A stretch of 64,000 bases of DNA from Caballeronia glathei (GCF_000698595.1 NZ_JFHC01000001.1:248001-312000), one strand, 5' to 3'; positions 40,241 to 48,986 are shown, numbered from the stretch's first letter. The notes: generated from the letters alone by a model not told the origin. Translations and numbers: made by a program.

Positions 40241-41336
40241 ATTCGACAATGGATTCTCCTTCGACATAAGTGGCCGTCAGCGCGAGTTCGCGGTCGAAGA
40301 CGACCAGGTCCGCCCACGCGCCGCGGGCGATGCGGCCGCGGTCTTCGAGGCCCAGGTAATCGGCGGCGTAGCGCGACATGCGGCTGGATACGTCCGCGAT
40401 CGGCAGTCCGAGCGAGACCAGATTGCGCAGCGCCTGATCCATCGTCAGCGTGCTGCCGGCGAGCGTGCCGTCCGCAAGGCGCACGCCGCCCATGCATTTC
40501 GTGACGTGCTGGCTGCCGAGCCGGTACTCGCCGTCGGGCATGCCCGAGGCCGAGGTGCTGTCGGTGACGACGTAGAGGCGCGGAATCGCGCGCAGCGCGG
40601 CGCGGATCGCGCCCGGATGAACGTGCAGCAGATCCGGAATCAGCTCGGCATATTCGGCGTGCGCGAGGGCCGCGCCGACCATGCCGGGATCGCGGTGATG
40701 CAGCGGCGACATTGCGTTGAAGAGGTGCGTGAAGCCGCGCGCGCCGTGCTTGAGCGCGTTGACGGCGTCGTCGTAGGTACCGAGCGAATGGCCCAGTTGC
40801 ACCCGCACGCCGCGCGCCGCCAATTCGGCGATCACGTCGAGATGGCCGGAGATTTCGGGCGCGATCGTGACCACGCGGATCGGCGCGAGCGCCAGGTATT
40901 TCAGGACTTCGTCGCGCACGGCGACCGCCGCCGCGTCGGGCTGCGCGCCGAGCTTGCCGGGATTGATGTACGGACCTTCGAGATGCACGCCGAGCACGCG
41001 TGCGCCGCCCGCGGCGCGGTATTTCGCATGCTCGCCGAGACCGGCGACCACGCGCATCAGCTCGTTGCGCGGGGCGGTCATCGTGGTGGCGAGCAGGCTT
41101 GTCGTGCCATGCTGCGCGTGCAGGCGCGCGATGGTCTGCGCGGCGTCGCCGCCTTCCATGATGTCCGCGCCGCCGCCGCCGTGCACGTGCAGATCGATGA
41201 AGCCGGGCAGGATATACGGCGCGTCGTTCGTCGACGGATCGACGCGCTCGCCTTCGAGCGCCGTCACGCGCCCGTTCTCGAAGCGAATCGAGCCGTGGAT
41301 CCAGCCGTCGGTCGTGAGTATGTTTCCTTTCAGCAT
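40233..41336 (-). CDS. nagA: N-acetylglucosamine-6-phosphate deacetylase
   Basis: 367 residues from the ATG at 41336 (MLKGNILTTDGWIHGSIRFE); the frame extends upstream without homology. NagA hydrolyses GlcNAc-6-P to GlcN-6-P. It is an amidohydrolase: metal motif PGFIDLHVHGGGGADIME, GVHLEGPYINPGKLGAQ, LGHSLGTYDDA, THLFNAMSPLHHRDPG and the catalytic aspartate in VVTDSTSASGMPDG. It lies 129 nt downstream of the GntR gene and overlaps the deaminase, giving the order regulator, nagA, deaminase, PTS. Confidence 0.95.
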   Translation of the reverse strand: MLKGNILTTDGWIHGSIRFENGRVTALEGERVDPSTNDAPYILPGFIDLHVHGGGGADIMEGGDAAQTIARLHAQHGTTSLLATTMTAPRNELMRVVAGLGEHAKYRAAGGARVLGVHLEGPYINPGKLGAQPDAAAVAVRDEVLKYLALAPIRVVTIAPEISGHLDVIAELAARGVRVQLGHSLGTYDDAVNALKHGARGFTHLFNAMSPLHHRDPGMVGAALAHAEYAELIPDLLHVHPGAIRAALRAIPRLYVVTDSTSASGMPDGEYRLGSQHVTKCMGGVRLADGTLAGSTLTMDQALRNLVSLGLPIADVSSRMSRYAADYLGLEDRGRIARGAWADLVVFDRELALTATYVEGESIVEYA

Positions 41337-41465
41337 GAAGTTCTCTGTTGTTACGCAATGCGTAGTGAGGCGGAAAACCGGCCGCTCCATGCTGCGAGCA
41401 GGTTCAACGTGCGTCCGGCGTCTCGGGTCCTCTCGTTTTTCTGATTCAGCGCGCCTGTGCCGGCG

Positions 41466-42200
41466 CTATCGGTGCAGCTCCGCGACGAAGTCGTAGTAAT
41501 CGTCGCGGCAATACGTGTCCGTCAGTTCGATCGCGCGCTGGTCCGACGCGTAGCCGATGCGCGTGATGACGAGCAGCGCGGCGCGCGGCGCGACGCCCAT
41601 CAGGCGCGCAATCTCCGCGCCCGCGTTCACCGCGCGAAAGTGTTGCAGCGCGCGGACCACCGACATGCCGCGGTCCTCGAGGTACCGATAGAGCGACGCG
41701 CCGATCGCGAGCGGCTCGGGCACGACCGACGCGGGCAGCGTGGAATGCTCGACCGCCATCACGATCCCGTCGGCTCGCCGCAAGCGCCTCAGGCTCGCGA
41801 CGCCCGCACCCGGCGACAAACTGAGCTGAACGGTTTCGTCGCGGCTCGCGGTGCGCATTTCGCGCGCAAGCCAGATCGAATCGGGCCTGAACCCGCGCTG
41901 CTCCATCTTCTTCGTGAATCCCGTGAGCCGGGAAAGCGGATCTTCGACGCGCGGCGTGATGAAACTGCCCGCGCCGCGCACACGCCGGATCAGCCCCTGC
42001 TCGACGAGCAGCGCGATGGCGTTGCGCGCGGTGATCCGCGAAACGCCGACGCCCTCCGACAACGTGCGCTCCGACGGCAACGCCTCACCGGCAGACCATG
42101 CGCCCGCGTGAATGGCCGTCGCGAGTTTCGCTGCAAGCTGCAGATACAGCGGCGTGTCGTTTTGCGCGTCAGATACCAACTCGCGCCAGCGTTTGTCCAT
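41466..42200 (-). CDS. nagR: GntR/HutC-family regulator of the nag operon
   Basis: 244 residues: an N-terminal winged helix (TPLYLQLAAKLATAIHAGAW, LPSERTLSEGVGVSRITARNAI) and a C-terminal UTRA ligand domain. HutC-type regulators of this group (DasR, YvoA, NagQ, NagR) respond to GlcN-6-P or GlcNAc-6-P and repress chitosugar genes. It heads the GlcNAc operon, and its own promoter carries TGGTATT-like repeats, so autoregulated repression is likely. The symbol is by context only. Confidence 0.88.
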   Translation of the reverse strand: MDKRWRELVSDAQNDTPLYLQLAAKLATAIHAGAWSAGEALPSERTLSEGVGVSRITARNAIALLVEQGLIRRVRGAGSFITPRVEDPLSRLTGFTKKMEQRGFRPDSIWLAREMRTASRDETVQLSLSPGAGVASLRRLRRADGIVMAVEHSTLPASVVPEPLAIGASLYRYLEDRGMSVVRALQHFRAVNAGAEIARLMGVAPRAALLVITRIGYASDQRAIELTDTYCRDDYYDFVAELHR

Positions 42201-42534
42201 AAGAAAGCTCGCAATCCATCCCGTTTGGCGAGCCCATTATATAACCAAAATAATACCAGTCAATTTTCTGGTCCGTTGCTCGAAATATTCTTATTTTTAT
42301 TGATAAATCAATAACTTACTTTATTAAAAGCGTGCATCATGGGAGGTCGAATGGGGTCGGTATTTACCCTATCGGCAGCCCACTCCATGCCAAGTGGTCT
42401 GGCATCGATATGTTCCACCCTATTCTTCAAAACAAAACCCGCACGCTCGTACATTTTTGGCAAAATACGCCCGGTTATTTCGGATTCGGAAATATCAGCC
42501 GAACCTATACAAACGAGAGAACGAGGGAATGATG
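42201..42534. other. AT-rich divergent intergenic region nagR/MarR-GNAT
   Basis: 334 bp. 42230-42330 is very AT-rich, with a near-consensus minus-strand promoter and operator (42236-42272). A second AT-richer stretch runs 42420-42520. No gene is convincing; the short open frames here lack homology-like features. Confidence 0.6.
42236..42272 (-). promoter_or_regulatory. Promoter and NagQ-type operator of the nag operon
   Basis: Read on the minus strand: -35 TTGACT (42258-42263), a 16-bp spacer, -10 TATAAT (42236-42241), about 29 nt before the nagR transcript reaches ATG 42200. TGGTATT (42252-42258) and TGGTTAT (42241-42247), separated by 4 bp, fill the spacer. This resembles NagQ boxes, which I recall as TGGTATT repeats spaced by 4 bp. 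ACCAG-N8-CTGGT at 42255-42272 adds a dyad over the -35. Confidence 0.75.
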
Positions 42535-43449
42535 ATGGGTCCAGATCTCCTTCGAACGGCCGAGGCGGTACGCCGCTTCAACCGTTTCTATGCACGCCAT
42601 TGCGGCGCGCTTCACGAACGCCTCCACAAGAGCGATTTTTCGCTCACGGAAGTGCGTGTCTTTCACGAACTCATCCACGATCGAGCGCGCACCGCGGCCG
42701 ATGTCGCGCGCAATCTCGGGCTGGATACCGGCTATCTCAGCCGGCTGCTGAGCAGCTTCGAGCGGCGGGGTTTCATGACGCGCCGGCCGAACCAAAGCGA
42801 TGCGCGTCAGCATCTGCTCTCGCTCACGCCGATGGGTCACGCGATTATCGAGACGATCGATTCCGGCGGCCTGCATGAAGTGTCGGCGGCGCTCGGTGAG
42901 CTTGCGCCGCCCGAGCGGGCGCAACTGGTCACGTCGATGGCGGATATCGAGCGCCTGCTCTCGTCTCGCGGAGAGCGCAAGCCTTTGCATCTGCGAAGGC
43001 CGCAGCGCGGCGACTTCGGCTGGATGGTGGAGCGCCATTCACAGTTCGACGACGCCGGCGCGCCGCGAAACGAGGCGCGCGCGGCTGGCGTCGTCGCACG
43101 CTATCTGGGGGCGATGGAGTCGGATGCGCGACGCATCGCGTGCTGGATCGCGGAGCACAACGACGGCGCGAGGATCGGGGCCGCGTTGCTTTCGGCGGGG
43201 TCGGAATCGGAGGCGCGCATCGAACTGCTGTTCGTCGAGCCGGGCGCGCGCCGGCTCGGACTCGGAGCGCAGCTGGTCGCCGCGTGCACGGGGTTCGCAT
43301 CGGAAGCGGGCTACGAGAGCGTGTCCTGCGCTTTCGACGAATCGCACACCGACCTCAGCGCGCTTTTCGCCCGGGCGGGGTTCAGGCCGTACGGCGGTGC
43401 GGCGCCGGGCGTCGTCTGGCAACGCCCGCTGCAATCGCTTTACGCGTGA
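42535..43449 (+). CDS. MarR-family regulator fused to GNAT acetyltransferase
   Basis: 304 residues from the third of three consecutive ATGs (42529, 42532, 42535); GAGGG at 42523-42527 gives the third the best spacing. Residues 1-150 are a MarR winged helix (FSLTEVRVFHELIHDRARTA, DVARNLGLDTGYLSRLLSSF). Residues 155-304 are a GNAT domain with the acetyl-CoA region IELLFVEPGARRLGLGAQLV. Such fusions occur widely in proteobacteria; target genes and the acetyl acceptor are unknown. It is divergent from nagR. Confidence 0.87.
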   Translation: MGPDLLRTAEAVRRFNRFYARHCGALHERLHKSDFSLTEVRVFHELIHDRARTAADVARNLGLDTGYLSRLLSSFERRGFMTRRPNQSDARQHLLSLTPMGHAIIETIDSGGLHEVSAALGELAPPERAQLVTSMADIERLLSSRGERKPLHLRRPQRGDFGWMVERHSQFDDAGAPRNEARAAGVVARYLGAMESDARRIACWIAEHNDGARIGAALLSAGSESEARIELLFVEPGARRLGLGAQLVAACTGFASEAGYESVSCAFDESHTDLSALFARAGFRPYGGAAPGVVWQRPLQSLYA

Positions 43450-43457
43450 CCAAGAAA

Positions 43458-43481
43458 AACGGCGCCCTGACAGGCGCCGTT
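43458..43481 (-). terminator. Terminator of metQ-like gene, possibly bidirectional
   Basis: AACGGCGCC (43458-43466), six bases, GGCGCCGTT (43473-43481). On the minus strand it is followed by TTTTTCTTGG. It lies between the convergent MarR-GNAT and metQ genes. The arms match those of the nag terminator at 34721. Confidence 0.8.
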
Positions 43482-43500
43482 GGTCTTCGCGAATAGCGCT

Positions 43501-44313
43501 TCAGAATGAAGGCACGACCGAGCCCTTGAACTCGCTCTTGAGGAACTGTCGCACGTCGTCCGACTGATACGCCGCGACCAGTTTCTTCACCCACGGCTGG
43601 TCCTTGTCCTTCGCGCGCACCGCGATCAGGTTCGCGTAGGGACTGTGCACGTCCTCGAGCGCGATCGCGTCGCGGGTCGGCTGCAGGCCCGCGGCCAGCG
43701 CGAAGTTCGTGTTGATCGCCGCGGCATCGACGTCCGACAGCGTCCGCGGCAGTTGCGCGGCGTCGAGTTCGACAATCCTGATCTTCTTCGGATTGTCCGC
43801 GATGTCGAGCGGCGTCGCGTTGTTGCCGTCGGCGCCCGCGCCCGGCTTGAGCTTGATCACGCCCTGCGCCTGCAACAGCAGCAACGCGCGGTTCTCATTC
43901 GACGGATCGTTCGGCACCGCGACCTTCGCGCCCTGCGGCAGCGCCTTGAGCGATTTCAGCTTCTTCGAATACACGCCGAGCGGCGAGATATAGGTGAGCC
44001 CCGCGTTGACGATCTTGTACCCGCGCTGCTTGATCTGGCCGTCCAGATACGGCTGATGCTGGAAGCTGTTCGCGTCGAGATCGCCGGCGTCGAGGGCCGC
44101 GTTCGGCTGCACGTAATCGTTGAATTCGATCACCTTCACCTCAAGCCCGTTGCGCTTCGCGACTTTCTGGACGACCTGCCAGATTTGCGCGTCTGGCCCG
44201 CTGATCGTGCCGACCTTGATGACCTTGTCGTCGGCATGAGCGCCGATGCTCGAAAGAAGCGCGGCCGACGCGGCCACGGCGGAAAGGATCCTGAAGATAT
44301 GTCTGCGCTGCAT
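43501..44313 (-). CDS. metQ: MetQ/NlpA-family substrate-binding protein
   Basis: 270 residues from the ATG at 44313. A signal peptide (FRILSAVAASAALLSSIGAHA) precedes KVIKVGTISGPDAQIWQVVQ; no lipobox cysteine is present, so it looks soluble and periplasmic rather than a lipoprotein. The NlpA fold is clear from VQPNAALDAGDLDANSFQHQ and AVPNDPSNENRALLLLQ. Members bind methionine or related compounds for MetNI. No metN or metI is adjacent, so it must use a transporter encoded elsewhere. A perfect dyad lies 52 bp upstream. Confidence 0.88.
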   Translation of the reverse strand: MQRRHIFRILSAVAASAALLSSIGAHADDKVIKVGTISGPDAQIWQVVQKVAKRNGLEVKVIEFNDYVQPNAALDAGDLDANSFQHQPYLDGQIKQRGYKIVNAGLTYISPLGVYSKKLKSLKALPQGAKVAVPNDPSNENRALLLLQAQGVIKLKPGAGADGNNATPLDIADNPKKIRIVELDAAQLPRTLSDVDAAAINTNFALAAGLQPTRDAIALEDVHSPYANLIAVRAKDKDQPWVKKLVAAYQSDDVRQFLKSEFKGSVVPSF

Positions 44314-44364
44314 GGTGTTCTCGCTCCGGCTTCGGATGGCCACTGCTGAAAAAGTGGTCCGGAT

Positions 44365-44387
44365 GTTCGCACACGCATGGTGCGAAC
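44365..44387. promoter_or_regulatory. Perfect dyad upstream of metQ-like gene
   Basis: GTTCGCAC (44365-44372), seven bases, GTGCGAAC (44380-44387). A 23-bp inverted repeat in the metQ/yciI divergent gap, near where the metQ promoter should be. The binding protein is unknown. Confidence 0.55.
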
Positions 44388-44488
44388 TGAAATACTCATT
44401 TTTTATTTCGATATTCGGGCGCCGAATCCGCGCAGAGCCCGCGTGGCTTAGAATCGGCGGTTCATCCACGTATCGAGCGAGGCACGCC

Positions 44489-44785
44489 ATGTATGTGATC
44501 AATCTGCGCTACACCGGCGCGCTGGCCGAAATCGACGATGCGCTCGACGCGCATCGCGTCTTCCTCGAACGCCAGTTCGCAGCGGGCATTTTCATTGCCG
44601 CCGGCCCCAAGGTGCCGCGCGATGGGGGGATCATCCTGGCATCGGCAATCGATCGCGACCGGCTCGATGCGATCCTCGCCGAAGACCCTTTCGCGCAGCA
44701 AAACCTCGCGCACTACGACGTGATCGAATTCAAGGCGACACGCCTCGCGCCGGGACTGAACCTGCCCATGCCATCCGAAGCGTGA
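44489..44785 (+). CDS. YciI family protein
   Basis: 98 residues from the ATG at 44489, with GAGG eight bases upstream. The fold is the dimeric alpha/beta YciI domain: MYVINLRYTGALAEIDDALD, HRVFLERQFAAGIFIAAGPK with the conserved His, and LAEDPFAQQNLAHYDVIEF. The role in the cell is unknown; some relatives are muconolactone-isomerase-like or dehalogenase-like. It stands alone on the plus strand. Confidence 0.88.
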   Translation: MYVINLRYTGALAEIDDALDAHRVFLERQFAAGIFIAAGPKVPRDGGIILASAIDRDRLDAILAEDPFAQQNLAHYDVIEFKATRLAPGLNLPMPSEA

Positions 44786-44791
44786 ACGAAA

Positions 44792-44812
44792 AAGCGGCCC
44801 GGGAGGCCGCTT
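44792..44812 (-). terminator. Terminator of the cyo operon
   Basis: AAGCGGCC (44792-44799), five bases, GGCCGCTT (44805-44812), followed on the minus strand by TTTTTCG. It lies between the cyoD stop (44861) and the convergent yciI gene. Confidence 0.8.
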
Positions 44813-44860
44813 GATGGCATGCAGGCGCTCGGGCGAATCGCCGCCCGCCTTCGCGACGCC

Positions 44861-45193
44861 CTAGCGCGACATCATGTGCATCGATACGTTGTGCATGACC
44901 CACACCGTGCCAATGATCAGAAGAAGCGCTGTCAGCACGGTATAGCCGAACGCGACCACATTCCAGCGCTGATCCCGCGACAGGTTCATGTGCAGGAAGT
45001 ACACCAGATGCACGACGATCTGCACGAAAGCCAGCACAGCGAGCGCGATGATCGCCGTCTGCGCAGGCAGCACGCGCCCGATCACAAGGGCGAAGGCCGC
45101 CCCGGTCAGGAGCACCGAAAGCACGAATCCGACGACATAGCCGCCCAGGCTGCCATGTCCGTGTTTCATCCGGGTTGAATGCGAATGAGCCAT
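44861..45193 (-). CDS. cyoD: Cytochrome o ubiquinol oxidase subunit IV
   Basis: 110 residues with three membrane helices. The start MAHSHSTRMKHGHGSLGGYV and the segment VQIVVHLVYFLHMNLSRDQR are typical of CyoD. It aids assembly of the CuB site in bo3 oxidase. Its ATG directly abuts the cyoC TAA. It is last in the cyoABCD order. No cyoE follows; the heme O synthase of this window is ctaB at 49611. Confidence 0.94.
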   Translation of the reverse strand: MAHSHSTRMKHGHGSLGGYVVGFVLSVLLTGAAFALVIGRVLPAQTAIIALAVLAFVQIVVHLVYFLHMNLSRDQRWNVVAFGYTVLTALLLIIGTVWVMHNVSMHMMSR

Positions 45194-45802
45194 TTAGATC
45201 ACGCCCGCCAGGTAGACAAAGGAAAAGACACAGATCCACACGATGTCGAGAAAGTGCCAGAAGAGGCTGAGGCACGTCAGCCTGCGGATTTCCCGCTCCG
45301 AAAGGTCGGGGTTGCAGATGATCTGGGCCGCGAGGACGGCCATCCATACGAGTCCGAGCGCAACGTGCAGGCCGTGCGTACCGACGAGCGCAAAGAACGA
45401 CGACAGAAACGCGCTGCGATTCGGGCCAAAGCCTTCCCCGATCAGATGCCCGAACTCGCGAAGCTCGAGCCAGAGAAATCCAAGGCCGAGCAGAAAGGTC
45501 ACGGCGAGCCATGCGAGTATCGTTCCGCCGCTGCGGCGCTCTGCGCCGAGCATCGCGAAGCCGAACGTGATGCCGCTGAGGAGCAGGACGGCCGTTTCCA
45601 GCGCGACGCCCGGAATGTCGAACAGATCCTTGCCGCTCGGCCCCCCCGCGTACTGATGCCCCAACACGCCGAACACAGCGAACAACGACGCGAAGAGGAT
45701 GCAATCGGTCATCAGGTACAGCCAGAAACCGAACACCGAATGAGATGGAGCGTGATCGTCGTCCGGATAGTCCGGCTCCATGACGAGGGTTTTCTGCAAC
45801 AT
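45194..45802 (-). CDS. cyoC: Cytochrome o ubiquinol oxidase subunit III
   Basis: 202 residues from the ATG at 45802, which shares one base with the cyoB stop. Five membrane helices of the COX3 superfamily: SVFGFWLYLMTDCILFASLF, GITFGFAMLGAERR, FFALVGTHGLHVALGLVWMA and LFWHFLDIVWICVFSFVYL. It is a structural subunit of the bo3 quinol oxidase. Confidence 0.95.
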   Translation of the reverse strand: MLQKTLVMEPDYPDDDHAPSHSVFGFWLYLMTDCILFASLFAVFGVLGHQYAGGPSGKDLFDIPGVALETAVLLLSGITFGFAMLGAERRSGGTILAWLAVTFLLGLGFLWLELREFGHLIGEGFGPNRSAFLSSFFALVGTHGLHVALGLVWMAVLAAQIICNPDLSEREIRRLTCLSLFWHFLDIVWICVFSFVYLAGVI

Positions 45803-47787
45803 TAGCTGGCCTCCACTGCCGCAAGCGCGTGAGCGCGTTTGTCTTCGATCTTCCTGACCGCCGATGCATCGATATAGTGGCCGTCGTTGTTGCGGAAGCT
45901 GTAGCCGATCACCGTCACCGCGATCGCAACGAGCGCCGCGATGGCAAGCCACCAGATATGCCACACCCCGGCGAAGCCCAGCACGAGGCTGAACATTCCC
46001 ACGAACAATCCGGCGCTCGTGTTGGACGGCATGTGAATGTCGCGATAAGACGCCTGAGCGCCGAGGCCGTGCCCCGTCTCCTTCATGTGGGCGAATGCGT
46101 CGAGTTCATGCACCACTGGAAGGGTCGCGAAGTTGTACACGGGCGGCGGCGATGACGTCGCCCATTCGAGCGTGCGGCCGCCCCACGGGTCGCCCGTCGT
46201 ATCGCGATATTGCGGCAGATTGCGGTCGCGCACGCTCACCCACACCTGCGCCACCTGATGCGCCACGCCGATCGCGATCAGCACCGCGCCGAAGGCCGCG
46301 ACCATCAGCCACGGCTGCCATGCGGGATTGTCGTAATGATTCATGCGCCGCATCATGCCCATGAAGCCGAGCACATAAAGCGGCGTGAATGCGACGAAGA
46401 AGCCGACGAACCAGAACCAGAACGCGCGCTTGCCGAGTTTCTCGTTGAGCTTGAATCCGAACGCCTTCGGGAACCAGTAGTGAACGCCGGCGAGATACCC
46501 GAACACCACGCCGCCGATGATCGTGTTGTGAAAGTGGGCCACCAGGAACAGCGTGTTGTGAAGCAGGAAGTCCGCGCCGGGGATCGCCAGCATGACGCCC
46601 GTCATTCCGCCTATCGTGAACGTGATCATGAAGCCGATGGTCCACAGCACGGGCGTCGTGAATTCGAGGCGACCGCGATAGATCGTGAAGAGCCAGTTGA
46701 ATATCTTCACGCCCGTCGGGATGGCGATGATCATGGTCATGATGCCAAAGAACGCATTGACGTTCGCGCCCGAGCCCATCGTGAAGAAGTGATGCAGCCA
46801 CACCAGGAACGCGAGCACCATGATCACGCACGATGCGTACACCATCATGCGGTAACCGAACAGCGTCTTCTTCGCGAACGTCGCGACCACCTCCGAATAG
46901 ATGCCGAACGCGGGCAGCACCAGAATATAGACCTCGGGGTGTCCCCATGCCCAGATCAGGTTCAGATAGACCATCGCGTTGCCGCCCCGGTCGTTCGTGA
47001 AGAAGTGCATGTCGAGATAGCGGTCGAGTCCGAGCAGCGCCAAGGCGACCGTCAGGATCGGGAACGTCGCCATGATGAGCACGTTCGAGCACAGCGCGGT
47101 CCACGTGAACACCGGCATCTTCATGAGCGTCATGCCGGGCGCGCGCATCTTGACGATCGTCACGAAGAAGTTGATCGCCGTAATGAGCGTGCCGACTCCG
47201 GACAACTGCAGGCTCCATATGTAATAGTCGACGCCCACGCCCGGACTGAACTCCAGCTCCGACAGCGGCGGATACGCGAGCCATCCGGTCTGTGCAAACT
47301 CGCCGACCACGAGCGACACGTTCATCAGGATCGCGCTGATGGCGGTCATCCAGAAGCTCAGCGAGTTGAGAAACGGGAACGCGACGTCGCGTGCACCGAT
47401 CTGCAGCGGCACGACGAGGTTGAAGAAGCCGACCATCAGCGCCATTGCCATGAAGAAGATCATGATGACGCCGTGTGCGGTGAAGATCTGGTCGTAGTGA
47501 TGCGGCGGCAGGAAGCCGGGTGAGAGGTACGAAAGTGCGAGCTGCGCGCGCATCAGGAGAGCGTCGATGAAGCCGCGCACCAGCATCAGCACCGCGACCA
47601 CGATATACATGACACCGATGCGCTTGTGATCGACGCTCGTCAACCACTCGGTCCAGAGCCATTTCCATTTTCCGAGCCGCGTGAGAACGGCCGCCACGCC
47701 GAGCACGAGGATTGCCATGAAGGCGGCTGCCGCCATGATGATCGGCTGATCCGTCGGGATCGCCGAAAGGGTGAGTTTTCCGAACAT
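45802..47787 (-). CDS. cyoB: Cytochrome o ubiquinol oxidase subunit I
   Basis: 661 residues, the catalytic subunit with hemes b and o3 and CuB. The extra N- and C-terminal helices typical of CyoB are present. [20 protein letters not shown] holds a heme ligand region, [18 protein letters not shown] the CuB His-Tyr site, and [12 protein letters not shown] the His-His copper ligands. The sequence appears intact. It depends on CyoA, whose gene just upstream carries a nonsense codon. Confidence 0.96.
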   Translation of the reverse strand: MFGKLTLSAIPTDQPIIMAAAAFMAILVLGVAAVLTRLGKWKWLWTEWLTSVDHKRIGVMYIVVAVLMLVRGFIDALLMRAQLALSYLSPGFLPPHHYDQIFTAHGVIMIFFMAMALMVGFFNLVVPLQIGARDVAFPFLNSLSFWMTAISAILMNVSLVVGEFAQTGWLAYPPLSELEFSPGVGVDYYIWSLQLSGVGTLITAINFFVTIVKMRAPGMTLMKMPVFTWTALCSNVLIMATFPILTVALALLGLDRYLDMHFFTNDRGGNAMVYLNLIWAWGHPEVYILVLPAFGIYSEVVATFAKKTLFGYRMMVYASCVIMVLAFLVWLHHFFTMGSGANVNAFFGIMTMIIAIPTGVKIFNWLFTIYRGRLEFTTPVLWTIGFMITFTIGGMTGVMLAIPGADFLLHNTLFLVAHFHNTIIGGVVFGYLAGVHYWFPKAFGFKLNEKLGKRAFWFWFVGFFVAFTPLYVLGFMGMMRRMNHYDNPAWQPWLMVAAFGAVLIAIGVAHQVAQVWVSVRDRNLPQYRDTTGDPWGGRTLEWATSSPPPVYNFATLPVVHELDAFAHMKETGHGLGAQASYRDIHMPSNTSAGLFVGMFSLVLGFAGVWHIWWLAIAALVAIAVTVIGYSFRNNDGHYIDASAVRKIEDKRAHALAAVEAS

Positions 47788-47790
47788 GCG

Positions 47791-48675
47791 TTATCCCTGC
47801 GTTGCGCAGGCAGCATCCTTATCGAGGACGTTACCGTTGTTGTACTTTGCGATGATGTTGCGAAAGAGCTTCGAGTCGACAGTCGAGAAGTACCTGACCG
47901 GCTGGTTCTCGGCCGGCTGCGTCACCGCGCCGTAGACGTTCATGTCGAGCCGCTCGGGAGCCGCCCTGACCTTCGCGACCCATTCGTCGAACTCCGCGGG
48001 GGTCTGCGCGAGCGCCCTGAACTTCATGTCCGAATACCCCCGGCCGCTGTAGTTGGCAGAGAGCCCGGCGAAGTCGCCGGTTTCGTCGGCGATGAGATGC
48101 AGGCGCGTCTGCATGCCCGCCATCGCGTAGATCTGGCTGCCGAGCTGCGGGATGAAGAACGAGTTCATCACGGAGTCGGACGTGATCCGGAAATTCACCG
48201 GGGTGCCGACCGGAAAGGCCAGTTGATTGACCGTGGCAATGCCGAGATCCGGGTAGATGAAAAGTCACTTCCAGTCGAGCGCGACGACCTGCACGTTGAT
48301 CGGCCTGACCGACGATTCGAGCGGGCGATACGGATCGAGTTCGTGGGTGGTTTTCCACGTCAGAACGCCGAGGAACAGGATGATCAGCGTAGGAATGGTC
48401 CAGACGACGACTTCGATTTTCGTGGAGTGCGCCCACTTCGGCTCGTAGCAGGCATCGCGATTCGACGCGCGGTAGCGCCATGCGAAGACCAGCGTCAGGA
48501 TGATGACCGGAACGACTACGATCAGCATCGCAATGGTCGAGGTGATGATCAGCGATTTTTCGGCGGCACCGATGCTTCCCTTCGGATTGAGCAGGTCGAA
48601 ATTGCATCCGGATAGACACGCAATCAGACCTGCCATGAGGAGGAGACGCATCCCCTTTCGAGTTATTCCGTTCAT
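47791..48675 (-). pseudogene. cyoA: Cytochrome o ubiquinol oxidase subunit II, interrupted by one TGA
   Basis: The frame from the ATG at 48675 encodes MNGITRKGMRLLLMAGLIAC, a lipobox (LSGC) and two membrane helices, then reaches ALDWK and a TGA at 48265-48267 (codon 137). Translation continues in the same frame as [20 protein letters not shown] and the rest of CyoA to 47791. Homologues have Trp after ALDWK, so TGG became TGA by one change (plus-strand c to t at 48265). No other lesion is visible. The 136-residue product would lack the quinol-side periplasmic domain. A sequencing error or read-through cannot be excluded. Confidence 0.9.
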
Positions 48676-48796
48676 TTGATTTGCCTGGTCGTCATTGAAT
48701 CTTTCCGGATGGGGCATGGTCGCGCTCGCAACAAACATGGGCGCTAAAAAGGAACCATGCGGGGGAAGATTCTATTCAGGCGGGCAGGCGAAGAAG

Positions 48797-48810
48797 TTGA
48801 CAGCGATCAA
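48797..48810. promoter_or_regulatory. FNR/ANR-type box upstream of cyoA
   Basis: TTGAC-AGCG-ATCAA matches the FNR/ANR consensus TTGAT-N4-ATCAA at nine of ten positions. It lies 122 bp upstream of the cyoA ATG. Oxygen-responsive control of cyo by ANR-type regulators is known in pseudomonads; here it is inferred. Confidence 0.5.
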
Positions 48811-48957
48811 CGGAACGAGCCGCGGATTCAGGTGCATGCGAACTCCCCGAGCAAAGTCCGGTCTTGCGCGAGGCAAGCGTCACAGAGTATTGCCACACGT
48901 CAAAGATCGTGGCGAGGCGCCTGGGCCTGAACAGGCGGTGTGCTACTGCTCAAATGC

Positions 48958-48986
48958 AAACGGCACGCCAAACTGGCGTGCCGTTT
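48958..48986 (-). terminator. Hairpin after sco1
   Basis: AAACGGCACGCCA (48958-48970), three bases, TGGCGTGCCGTTT (48974-48986). A 13-bp perfect stem 26 bp beyond the sco1 stop at 49012, with a short T tract on the minus strand. It probably ends the surf1-ctaA-ctaB-sco1 transcript. Confidence 0.7.

Noticed and set aside
36863..40504. A 1213-codon plus-strand open frame across the PTS genes.
   Set aside because: Antisense shadow caused by high GC at third positions; composition is Arg/Ala/His-rich with no motif, and the opposite strand holds recognised enzymes.
46210..47523. Plus-strand open frame opposite cyoB (437 codons).
   Set aside because: Antisense shadow of a well-defined membrane enzyme; Arg/His/Glu-rich with no domain.
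47791..48738. Treating the two CyoA pieces as two separate genes.
   Set aside because: They are in the same frame, adjoin at one TGA and together make a full-length CyoA; the downstream piece has no start or ribosome site near the break.
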